A stretch of DNA of 33,569 bases, from the NCBI GenBank assembly GCA_028287235.1, contig JAQBQB010000003.1, positions 1 to 33,569 of the forward strand, given 5' to 3'. The notes beneath the pieces are model-generated. The model did no database searches. It saw nothing but the letters and a program-made list of their open reading frames with translations, and was not told the origin of the DNA. The position numbers and the translations under genes are program-made. The stretch is from Gemmatimonadota bacterium (GTDB taxonomy: Bacteria > Gemmatimonadota > Gemmatimonadetes > Gemmatimonadales > Gemmatimonadaceae). Of the stretch, positions 6,240 to 12,461 are shown one piece after another. Each line of letters opens with the position of its first letter. Position 1 is the stretch's first letter.

Positions 6240-6767
6240 CTAGCGGCGCAGCGCCTGGTTGACCGCGGCGGCGAAACGCGACGCCTCGGCCGGCGAAAAG
6301 TCGTTCATGACGTCGCGGCCGTTGAGCTCCACCCGGTCGAACACGCGCTTGCCGGCGAGGTCCTCGAGCACCAGACGGTTGCCCTCGACGCGGGCGCCCC
6401 GGAGGGCGCGCAGGTTGTAGGCGATGCCGTGGTCGAACATCTCGCTGAGCGCGGAGCCGACCATCCGAGCGGCCAGGCGGTGAGCGAAGTCCTGGGGCGC
6501 GGAGTCGCGGACGCTCGCGTTCATCCGGGACAATGCCGTGTCGGTGAACTGGAGCACGAGCGTGGTGTCCATGAGCAGCACCGCAGCCTGCGCGTCCCGC
6601 GTGCGCAGGCTGTTCCGGGCTTGAGCGAGTGGCGCGCGCGGCACGATCCACGACGTGTCGGATGCCGGCGTCCCCGTGTGCTGGGCGGCCGCCGGTACGG
6701 CGAGCAGCAGGAGGCCACTCGCGAAGGCGAGCGCGCAGGCAGCGAGGCGAGCGACGTGGTTGGGCAA
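6240..6767 (-). CDS. Secreted protein of unknown function
   Basis: About 175 aa if translation begins at the TTG at 6767, directly before a signal peptide (PNHVARLAACALAFASGLLL, ending AVPAAAQ). The open frame extends to a GTG at 6878 that overlaps the stop of the DUF3830 gene, but those 37 extra residues are Arg/His-rich and would bury the signal, so I prefer the shorter form. The mature part is helical: ARNSLRTRDAQAAVLLMDTT, LALSRMNASVRDSAPQDFAH and a tail ASRFAAAVNQALRR. The centre contains GARVEGNRLVLEDLAGKRVF, a beta-strand region. No family is recognised. The start remains the main uncertainty. Confidence 0.6.
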   Translation of the reverse strand: MPNHVARLAACALAFASGLLLLAVPAAAQHTGTPASDTSWIVPRAPLAQARNSLRTRDAQAAVLLMDTTLVLQFTDTALSRMNASVRDSAPQDFAHRLAARMVGSALSEMFDHGIAYNLRALRGARVEGNRLVLEDLAGKRVFDRVELNGRDVMNDFSPAEASRFAAAVNQALRR

Positions 6768-6874
6768 GGGCGGCGCCTCGGTAGCGTAGATGTGATGCGT
6801 GCGCGGTGGCCGGAGGATCCGTCGCACTGCGCTTGTGTCAACATGACAACGTACGGAGGTAGCGCGCCCGTGTT

Positions 6875-7306
6875 TCACGTCCGTCCGGACACCGCTTCGA
6901 ACACGATATCCTGCGCGCCATGATAGAGCACGTGGCGCCCCATCTCCTCGAGTCGTTCCCTACCCTCGATGATCTCGAGAAAATGATTTCCAGCGAGCTG
7001 ACCGGCTTTGCTCGCGAAGCGTGACGACCCATAGGCGAACAGCAGCTCCGTTTCGCTGATCCCACCCGGATACCAGAGCAGATCGCCGCGCGATGGATGG
7101 CTGGTGTGGTTCTCATAGCCGACACCAAGCTGATAGGCGCCGAGCGGGATCCAACAGGCCTCGCCGCTCCAGCGGGCGTGGATCAAGCGCTGGCGATAGG
7201 GAAGCAACGCCGTGAACGCAGCGCAGGTGTTGGGCGCGCGATCGGCAAGGAGTTTCGCCGCGAAGACGAACGTGTCCGCGACGGTGATGGTGATCAGGGC
7301 AGTCAT
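6875..7306 (-). CDS. DUF3830 family (cyclophilin-like fold) protein
   Basis: 143 aa. The sequence follows the DUF3830 pattern: LADRAPNTCAAFTALLPYRQ, RLIHARWSGEACWIPLG, HPSRGDLLWYPGGISETELL and FAYGSSRFASKAGQLAGNHF. The APNTCAAF motif and overall barrel layout are those of cyclophilin-like domains, but family members lack the peptidyl-prolyl isomerase active-site set, and the substrate is unknown. In other genomes DUF3830 genes often occur near amidohydrolase or allantoin-type catabolic genes; none is seen here. The ATG at 7306 has only a weak upstream SD. The length is typical for the family. Confidence 0.8.
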   Translation of the reverse strand: MTALITITVADTFVFAAKLLADRAPNTCAAFTALLPYRQRLIHARWSGEACWIPLGAYQLGVGYENHTSHPSRGDLLWYPGGISETELLFAYGSSRFASKAGQLAGNHFLEIIEGRERLEEMGRHVLYHGAQDIVFEAVSGRT

Positions 7307-7448
7307 TGGGAGTGCCAGCGGTGGTGGTGCGCGGCGTGCGCCCCGCAGACCGCGTCATATCGTTGCACGGCCACGTCGCAATATGTGCGCAAAGCAAATG
7401 CGCCCGCATCGCAGCGATCCCATTTCCCTTCCCAATTACGAGAATGCC

Positions 7449-7950
7449 TCACGCGTGCGCGTACTTGACCAGGACGACGCCGGACGGAAAAGTCTCGGTG
7501 CTCAGATGTCGCACGCGATGCGCGGCGGCGACGTTGGCGAAGCGCTTCTTGCCGCGTCCCGCGATGACCGGATGCGCGACGAGGTGGTACTCATCGATTA
7601 GCTCGGTCTCGATGGCCGAACGCTAGTGTGCTCGCGGCGACCGTCGGCCCGCCCCACATAATGATGTCGCGCCCGTCCTGCCGCTTCAGGTTCGCGATGC
7701 CGTCAGCGCCCCCCGCGAGCACACTAGCGTTCGGCCATTCTACAGTGCGCAGCGTGCGCGAGAGAACGAAGTGCGGCGTTCGCGCCGCGATCGCCGCGAA
7801 CTTTCGCTCGTTGGCAGGGGCGGTGGAGCTCGTCAACGCATCCTGCCAATGACCGAGGAATTCCCGATGCGTGGCGGCGCCGATCAGCATCGCGTCCACG
7901 GTCTCCAGCGTCTTGAAGATATCGCTCCACGAACCCTCGTCGTCCGCTGA
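7449..7950 (-). pseudogene. Broken dihydrofolate-reductase-like (RibD C-terminal family) gene
   Basis: Two frames together encode most of a DHFR/RibD-C protein. The upstream frame gives DEGSWSDIFKTLETVDAMLI, ANERKFAAIAARTPHFVLSR and RQDGRDIIMWGGPT. After a frame change near 7612-7640 the second frame continues IETELIDEYHLVAHPVIAGR, GKKRFANVAAAHRVRH and ends STETFPSGVVLVKYAHA-stop at 7449. The WGG and LIDEY...PV..G.GK motifs are those of the family. The N-terminal strand with the SLDG motif is absent, since no start or matching sequence is found before DDEGSW. The frame break coincides exactly with one arm of a perfect 24-bp inverted repeat whose other arm lies in the same gene. Confidence 0.8.
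7615..7736. repeat. Perfect 24-bp inverted repeat inside the broken DHFR-like gene
   Basis: Bases 7615-7638 (beginning GGCCGAACGCTAGTGTGCTC) are the exact reverse complement of 7713-7736; the arms are 74 bp apart. On the minus strand the upstream arm encodes the natural-looking WPNASVLAGG. The downstream arm replaces the expected join between the WGG strand and the LIDEY helix and causes the frameshift. This looks like an inverted copy made by template switching. Confidence 0.85.
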
Positions 7951-7976
7951 AAGGCAGTTGCGAGATGACGCCGCTG

Positions 7977-8141
7977 CTACGCTGCAACGGAGTCAACAAG
8001 AGCTTGCCGCATGGCGGCAAATAGTTCAATAGCCTTTGCCGGCGATAGCAGATCGCGAACTGCCACGGTTCGGTATACCCCTGTCTCGGAACAATACAGT
8101 CGTTCCAGACCGAGCAACTCGGCCGCAAGGCGTAAGCCGCA
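7977..8141 (-). pseudogene. Orphan C-terminal fragment of an unidentified protein
   Basis: An open stretch on the minus strand reads LAAELLGLERLYCSETGVYR, TVAVRDLLSPAKAIELFAAM and RQALVDSVAA-stop. The composition and the regular helix-strand-helix pattern look protein-like, unlike the other frames here, but a stop codon precedes it and no start is apparent. The ATG in FAAM is internal. I do not recognise the family. It ends 27 bases before the DHFR-like remnant, which suggests a patch of decayed genes between 7449 and 8141. From 8142 to 8252 I see only the promoter region of the next gene. Confidence 0.35.
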
Positions 8142-8252
8142 TCACCGCAGCCGGTTGCGGCGTGCGCTCGGGCGTCGCTGCATGGGCGCGACCTGTGCCT
8201 TAGGGGAAGGTGTCACGTACCGTCACCTATTCTCTTTTTTCCTCATACTGCC

Positions 8253-8693
8253 ATGTCGAACATTCGTCATATCACCTGCCTCACGGCCGCCATCGCCGTC
8301 GTCCTCGCCGCCGCCTGTTCGTCCGAGGGGCCCGTAGCTCCCACGCCGAACGCTCCTTCGTTCGCCAAGAGCGGCACCACCGTGAGTGTTGGCGCCGTGG
8401 ACACGACAACCAGCGCGTCGAACCGCCCTGCGCCGTCGTCCGGCCTTGTCGGGACGTCGTTCACGGCGCGCGCCGACTCGATCAGCAACGTTCCGCTGAC
8501 GGTGTACTACGCCGCGCCGTCGACCTGGGTCGTTGGCGGGCACGTGTTCGAGTCCACGTGGCTCACGCGTCTCACGGACACGAAGGTCCCGTTCGCCGTC
8601 GGCGCCTGCCTGACCGTGACGTTCACCCCCAGCAACACGGGCGTGTACAACGCCACCGACATCGTGAGCCAAGTGCCGTCGAAGTGCCCGTGA
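8253..8693 (+). CDS. Putative lipoprotein of unknown function
   Basis: 146 aa. The N-terminus MSNIRHITCLTAAIAVVLAA is a signal segment with a Cys at residue 22 (LAAAC-SSEG), so it is predicted to be lipidated. A low-complexity linker follows (Ser, Thr, Pro-rich, to about residue 68) and then a small beta-sandwich-like domain with TARADSISNVPLTVYYAAPS, TWVVGGHVFESTWLTRLTD and a Cys pair (GACLTV ... SKCP at the C-terminus). It lies alone on the plus strand. No family is recognised. The bases 8694-8764 after it contain no gene; 8765-8890 holds a minus-strand fragment. Confidence 0.65.
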   Translation: MSNIRHITCLTAAIAVVLAAACSSEGPVAPTPNAPSFAKSGTTVSVGAVDTTTSASNRPAPSSGLVGTSFTARADSISNVPLTVYYAAPSTWVVGGHVFESTWLTRLTDTKVPFAVGACLTVTFTPSNTGVYNATDIVSQVPSKCP

Positions 8694-8764
8694 GCACGCC
8701 GAGGGCGTAGCGTTCCACGTGCAAGCGGCGGACGACCCACCAATCGCAAGTCGCTTGCACGCCC

Positions 8765-8890
8765 TCAACGCCGCAGGACGGCGTCCCCAGTTCGAGCGTT
8801 TGTCAACGTGACATTCTCGAGCGCCTGGATTCGCCAAACGCCCTCCGGCCGCGTGATCACGGCTAAGATCAGCGTATCGATGGGTGTCAG
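8765..8890 (-). pseudogene. C-terminal fragment resembling an NTF2-like (DUF4440/SgcJ) domain
   Basis: The minus-strand frame reads NDLTPIDTLILAVITRPEGV, WRIQALENVTLTNARTGDAV, LRR-stop. The final two strands with G-WRI-x-x-L-x-N resemble the end of DUF4440/SgcJ-like NTF2-fold proteins. There is no start or N-terminal half; the upstream DNA turns into the duplicated block at 8956. I regard it as a remnant truncated by that rearrangement. Confidence 0.35.
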
Positions 8891-8955
8891 GTCGTTCCGG
8901 CGCAATCGCTCGCGCGAGCGTGGCGGGGACCGCACGTTCGAGTTTTCTAATCACG

Positions 8956-9073
8956 ACAGAGGCCACACGCCGTCTCGACGTGTGGCCTCTCGATCATCGC
9001 GCCTCCCGATCGACTAGCTCGGCGGCAGCGTCTTGCTGCCGTCGTCGAACGGCTTGATCAGGAACCAGGGATG
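8956..9073 (-). repeat. Copy 1 of a 118-bp duplicated gene end plus hairpin
   Basis: This block matches 12344-12461 with no gaps and four mismatches by eye. It contains a terminator-like hairpin and the last codons of the 49-aa gene. The other copy ends the 537-aa gene. The match stops abruptly at the His codon of the shared HPWFLIKPFD tail. Confidence 0.9.
8958..8990 (-). terminator. 12-bp-stem hairpin after the lectin operon
   Basis: AGAGGCCACACG (8958-8969) pairs perfectly with CGTGTGGCCTCT (8979-8990) around a 9-nt loop. It lies 23 bases after the stop of the 49-aa gene and is repeated at 12346-12378. The T-run is poor in this copy. Confidence 0.65.
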
Positions 9074-9163
9074 AACGACGAAACATTCTTGAGCGGCGGC
9101 AGGCGTCGCGCGCACCAGCAGCGTCGCGGCACTCAGCACGCACAGCATCGGCAGGCTGCGCAT
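9014..9163 (-). CDS. 49-aa secreted microprotein sharing the tail of the 537-aa protein
   Basis: 49 aa. MRSLPMLCVLSAATLLVRAT-PAAAQ is a full Sec signal peptide (cleavage expected after AAAQ or AAA), leaving a mature peptide of about 24 residues, ECFVVHPWFLIKPFDDGSK then TLPPS. The ATG lies 1 nt after the stop of the upstream lectin gene (TAG-C-ATG), and a GGAGG ribosome-binding site sits at the end of that gene, so it is translationally coupled as the last gene of the lectin operon. The last 19 mature residues repeat the C-terminus of the 537-aa protein with a single change (D/N). The DNA identity covers the tail and the terminator but not the signal peptide. It may be a remnant of a deleted paralogue or a real short secreted peptide. 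Confidence 0.65.
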   Translation of the reverse strand: MRSLPMLCVLSAATLLVRATPAAAQECFVVHPWFLIKPFDDGSKTLPPS

Positions 9164-9164
9164 G

Positions 9165-10751
9165 CTACCTCCACCACCAGTAATTGTTGACCTGATCGAC
9201 GCACTGGTAGCCGATGATCGGCGCGCCGGCGGTGAATGTCTTGTTTGTGCTGCCGGCCGCGTTCAGGCACGTGGCGGTCGCGCTTGACGACTCCGTATAC
9301 GGGATGGGAACGCCCGCGATCACGACGGCGGTCTTGTCCGTTCCGGCATTGGACCGAAACATGACCGCCGCATGCCCGATCACTTTCGAGCTCCAGTAGA
9401 TCGCCGAGAAATCCTGGGCCTTCTGCTTGGCGGTCATCGCCGCCGTATCCCTGCTGGTCATCGAGGGGGCGCACGTCTCGAGCGATATCGAGTTGGTGCT
9501 ATCCGCTGCCATCGCCGATCGTTCGATGCAGAGCTCCGGCGTCTTCGTGTAGGTCCTGATGCGGATGCGAGGCGTGCCCGTCTCGCCGTCCACGTCATTC
9601 GAATCGACCACCGAGATGAAACGCTGGCGCATCGAGTTGGGGTCGCACGTGGCCAGCGCCAACGAGCGATCGGTCTGCCCCCGGTCGATGCAGTTGCTGA
9701 CACCGAAGATCTGGTAGCCGGGCAGCGTGGACACCGGGAACCAGGGCGTCCAGGACGACCCGTCGTTGATCATCTCGTACGGCGACGCGTCGGTGTTGAT
9801 CGCGTACACGGCCGTGCGGCGTGCCCCGGCCGAATTGTAGGCGTAGTTGATCACGGCCGGCGGGCTGCCCAGATGCGCGTCGAGCGCGGAGTTCCAGCCC
9901 GACCAGTTGCCCGTGAACGACTGCGCGTAGAGGCCGTCGTTGGTGCCGCGTGCGATCGTGAACAGCTGACCGGGCACCGTACTCACCGCGGCCGGCGCGC
10001 CGACGATGCAGCAACCGAGATCCTCCCACTTCGCCCATGCGCCGCCGGAGCTCCACGTGTGATACATGTGGGTGTCGGTGCCGGCCGCGAACACGTTGAT
10101 GTTGCCATTGCCCAGACTCGCCACACCAGGCGCCGACGTCAGGATCCCACCGGGAATCTTCTCCCACGCCCTCCATCCGCTCGGCACCCAGGCCCGATGC
10201 GCGAGGCCGTTGTCCGTTCCACGGGCGAAGACGTCGACGTTGTTCGCCGTCGTCGAGATCGACGCCGGCGATGACGTGATCGCGCCGCCAAGATCTTCCC
10301 AGCTACTCCACTTGCCTCCGTCGTACCACGTGTGGACGAGGTGGCCATTCGATCCCTGCGCGAACACGTCGAGCACGGATCCCTGGTCGCCGCGCGCGGA
10401 TGCGCTCGGGCCCGACCCGACGTTGCCGCCGAGAGACGCCCACGGCGACCATTCCACGAAGTCCGAGACGCCGAGGACCCGCGGGATTGCCCGCGCAGTC
10501 GGCCGCGTGGTGACCCACACGGCGTTGTCGCTGCCGCGGACGAAGAGAAAGACCTTGTCGCGACCGGCGACCGCCGCGGGTTGTTGGCCGGCCATTGGCT
10601 TCGTACAGGTGGACACGATCTGTCCGGTCACGAAGCAGGCCTGCGCGGCGGCCGGCGTAGCGAGAGTCAGCAGCGCCGCGACGACGAACAAAGACACGGC
10701 GGCAAGCCGTGGCGCGCGAGCGCGCCGCTCGATGCGATCGGTCATCGTCAT
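9165..10751 (-). CDS. Secreted PLL-like (DUF346) beta-propeller lectin, paralogue 2
   Basis: 528 aa from the ATG at 10751, which overlaps the stop of the preceding paralogue (ATGA). An ATG 6 nt further on is possible. The signal peptide ends in ATPAAAQA. Repeats of the PLL/DUF346 type follow, each with a Trp-rich blade such as WSPWASLGGNVGSGPSASAR, WSSWEDLGGAITSSPASIST, WRAWEKIPGGILTSAPGVAS and WAKWEDLGCCIVGAPAAVST, alternating with VDVFARGTDNGLAHRAW. Family knowledge: PLL propellers bind fucose and other O-methylated sugars. The region after the propeller (about residues 340-430) has CIDRGQTDRSLALATCDPNS and LCIERSAMA...SLETC, reminiscent of ricin-type beta-trefoil repeats. The C-terminus is Cys-containing and ends YWWWR. 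Length and architecture differ from paralogue 1 only after the propeller. Confidence 0.75.
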   Translation of the reverse strand: MTMTDRIERRARAPRLAAVSLFVVAALLTLATPAAAQACFVTGQIVSTCTKPMAGQQPAAVAGRDKVFLFVRGSDNAVWVTTRPTARAIPRVLGVSDFVEWSPWASLGGNVGSGPSASARGDQGSVLDVFAQGSNGHLVHTWYDGGKWSSWEDLGGAITSSPASISTTANNVDVFARGTDNGLAHRAWVPSGWRAWEKIPGGILTSAPGVASLGNGNINVFAAGTDTHMYHTWSSGGAWAKWEDLGCCIVGAPAAVSTVPGQLFTIARGTNDGLYAQSFTGNWSGWNSALDAHLGSPPAVINYAYNSAGARRTAVYAINTDASPYEMINDGSSWTPWFPVSTLPGYQIFGVSNCIDRGQTDRSLALATCDPNSMRQRFISVVDSNDVDGETGTPRIRIRTYTKTPELCIERSAMAADSTNSISLETCAPSMTSRDTAAMTAKQKAQDFSAIYWSSKVIGHAAVMFRSNAGTDKTAVVIAGVPIPYTESSSATATCLNAAGSTNKTFTAGAPIIGYQCVDQVNNYWWWR

Positions 10752-12193
10752 CTGGCCGCGTAGACAAGAAACCAGTTGATGCATTCGAGCGAGACCGATC
10801 GTTCCTGCTTTTCCACGACGATCGCCGCGGCAATACCCCCGTGCGCTGTTTCGCCTCTGCTCTCGGCGGTATCAATTTCCTTTTGATGCGTGTCCACCCA
10901 TTTCTGGGCGTCGTCCACGCGCGACTGGTTCACCGCCTTCTGACCCGGCGCGGAGTGGTCCAGCAGGCGTTGCGCCGTGGCCAGATCCTGCAGGGCTGTC
11001 GCTCTCTGTGACCAGGCGATGTTTCTCGCCGACACCGCGGCGTTGTAGTCCGTGCAGGCGGCGCTCTCCTGTCGTTGGCCCGCCGTGTAAGCGCTCGCCA
11101 ATATCGTCGGGGTCGGAGGCGCCTTCTTGCAGATCACCTCGCCATTGCCGAGCGGGATGCTCGTCCGCCCCGCACCGCAGGACGAACCGGCGGCAACGCT
11201 TCGAGCCACTCCGATCCGAAGCCAATCAGCCCAGGCGCCGCCCGTGCTTGCCGTCTGGTACAATGCCGCATCCGTTCCCAACGCAATCGCGTACGAAACG
11301 CGGTTCGCGCCATTCACATAACTGACCAACGCCGGCGAGCTGCTCAGGACCCCGCTGTTGACCTGCGCACTCCAGCCGGACCACCGGCCGGTGAACCCTT
11401 GAGCGTAGAGCGCATTGTTGGTTCCCCGTCCCAGTGTGAGCAGTTGTGCACTGCCAAGCGCCGCCACGGCCGGCGCACCCACGATGCAGCAGCCCAGGTC
11501 CTCCCACGACGACCAGGCGGCGCCGGTTTTCCATACGTGGTACATGTGCGTGTTGGTACCCGCCGCGAATACGTGCATGCTTCCGCTGGTCATGGTCGCC
11601 ACGACGGGCGCCGACGTCAGGATGCCGCCGGGAATCTTCTCCCACGCCTGCCATACGCCGCCGGCACCCCAAGCCCGATGCGCGAGGCCGTTGTCCGCAC
11701 CGCGGGCGAAGACGTCGACGTTGTTCGGCGTGGTGGAGACCGACGCCGGCGCCGACGTGAGCGCACCGCCGAGGTCTTCCCAGCTACTCCACGCGCCGGC
11801 GATGCGCCAGATGTGCATGAGGTGGCCGCTGGCACCCCTCGCGAAGACATCCATGTTGTCGCTTCGATCGCCGCGCGTCGACGCGGCCGGACCCGACGCC
11901 ACGCTCCCGCCGAGCGAGACCCAGGCGCTCCAGTTCGGGCTGTCCGTGCCCTCAGAGGCGGGCCGCGTCGCAACCCACACCGCGTTGTCGGTGCCGCGGA
12001 CAAACAGGGAGAGCGTGGTGGAGCCGACGACCGCCGAGGCCTGCTCGCCGGGTGCGGGCTTCACGCATGTCGACGCGCTATTCAGGCACTGGGCAGCGGC
12101 CGGTGCGGCCGAAGCCAGGAGCGCCGCGAGGCTCAGTAACGACAGCGGCAAGCGGGATGCGCGGGTTCGCCGCGATGAGCGATGGATCGTCAT
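10748..12193 (-). CDS. Secreted PLL-like (DUF346) beta-propeller lectin, paralogue 1
   Basis: 481 aa from the ATG at 12193, chosen because CTGGAGGAATCGA precedes it. It starts with a twin-Arg-containing but Sec-like signal (RLPLSLLSLAALLASAAPAA, AQ cleavage). The propeller blades parallel those of the next gene: VGSTTLSLFVRGTDNAVWVA, WSAWVSLGGSVASGPAASTR, WSSWEDLGGALTSAPASVST, WQAWEKIPGGILTSAPVVAT, WSSWEDLGCCIVGAPAVAAL. Downstream of the propeller lies a long helical, coiled-coil-like segment (YNAAVSARNIAWSQRATALQ, DLATAQRLLDHSAPGQKAVN, RVDDAQKWVDTHQKEIDTAE) in place of the trefoil-like region of its paralogue. It is the first gene of a three-gene operon (this, lectin 2, microprotein) with start-stop overlaps. 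Likely role: carbohydrate binding outside the cell; ligand unknown. Confidence 0.75.
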   Translation of the reverse strand: MTIHRSSRRTRASRLPLSLLSLAALLASAAPAAAQCLNSASTCVKPAPGEQASAVVGSTTLSLFVRGTDNAVWVATRPASEGTDSPNWSAWVSLGGSVASGPAASTRGDRSDNMDVFARGASGHLMHIWRIAGAWSSWEDLGGALTSAPASVSTTPNNVDVFARGADNGLAHRAWGAGGVWQAWEKIPGGILTSAPVVATMTSGSMHVFAAGTNTHMYHVWKTGAAWSSWEDLGCCIVGAPAVAALGSAQLLTLGRGTNNALYAQGFTGRWSGWSAQVNSGVLSSSPALVSYVNGANRVSYAIALGTDAALYQTASTGGAWADWLRIGVARSVAAGSSCGAGRTSIPLGNGEVICKKAPPTPTILASAYTAGQRQESAACTDYNAAVSARNIAWSQRATALQDLATAQRLLDHSAPGQKAVNQSRVDDAQKWVDTHQKEIDTAESRGETAHGGIAAAIVVEKQERSVSLECINWFLVYAAR

Positions 12194-12303
12194 TCGATTC
12201 CTCCAGTGGGAGCGCCGATGGCGGCGCCATGAAAGGCGGGACAAGCGAAAGCGTCACTTTGTCCGCCCACACTAGGAGGCCGTCGTTATCTGCCTCCCAC
12301 CCA

Positions 12304-12321
12304 CCGGTCACTGCCGGTCAC
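12304..12321 (-). promoter_or_regulatory. Direct repeat upstream of the lectin operon
   Basis: GTGACCGG occurs twice on the minus strand (12321-12314 and 12311-12304), one helical turn apart, 111 bases before the lectin start codon. SARP/BTAD regulators bind short direct repeats about one turn apart, and such a regulator is encoded at 14886, so this is a candidate operator. No -10 box is certain. Confidence 0.35.
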
Positions 12322-12343
12322 CCAGCTCTTTCGCTCGAAAGGA

Positions 12344-12461
12344 ACAGAGGCCACACGCCGTCTCGACGTGTGGCCTCTTGATCATCGCTCCTCCCGACCG
12401 ACTAGCTCGGCGGCAGCGTCTTGCTGCCGTTGTCGAACGGCTTGATCAGGAACCAGGGATG
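12344..12461 (-). repeat. Copy 2 of the 118-bp duplicated gene end plus hairpin
   Basis: Partner of 8956-9073 (offset 3388, no gaps, four mismatches). Here it encodes the last residues of the 537-aa protein and its hairpin. Confidence 0.9.
12346..12378 (-). terminator. 12-bp-stem hairpin after the 537-aa gene
   Basis: AGAGGCCACACG and CGTGTGGCCTCT form the same stem as at 8958. On the minus strand it is followed by GTTCCTTTC, a weak T-rich tract, so intrinsic termination is more plausible in this copy. Confidence 0.7.

Noticed and set aside
6160-6651. 163-aa minus-strand ORF ending MVWTTLLNFDDVNAGRELNP
   Set aside because: Most of it is an Arg/Pro-rich shadow of the secreted-protein gene. 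The last 20 residues look protein-like, but there is no supported start or domain, so I do not call a gene.
5902-8252. Integron integrase expected upstream of the array
   Set aside because: Both strands were read for tyrosine-recombinase motifs; only the secreted protein, DUF3830, the DHFR-like remnant and an orphan fragment are present.
9372-12139. Long plus-strand ORFs (9372-10274, 11075-12139, 11415-12275) opposite the lectin genes
   Set aside because: They are Arg/Pro-rich, have no domain or ribosome-binding site, and mirror the high-GC codon pattern of the real minus-strand genes with signal peptides and blade repeats.
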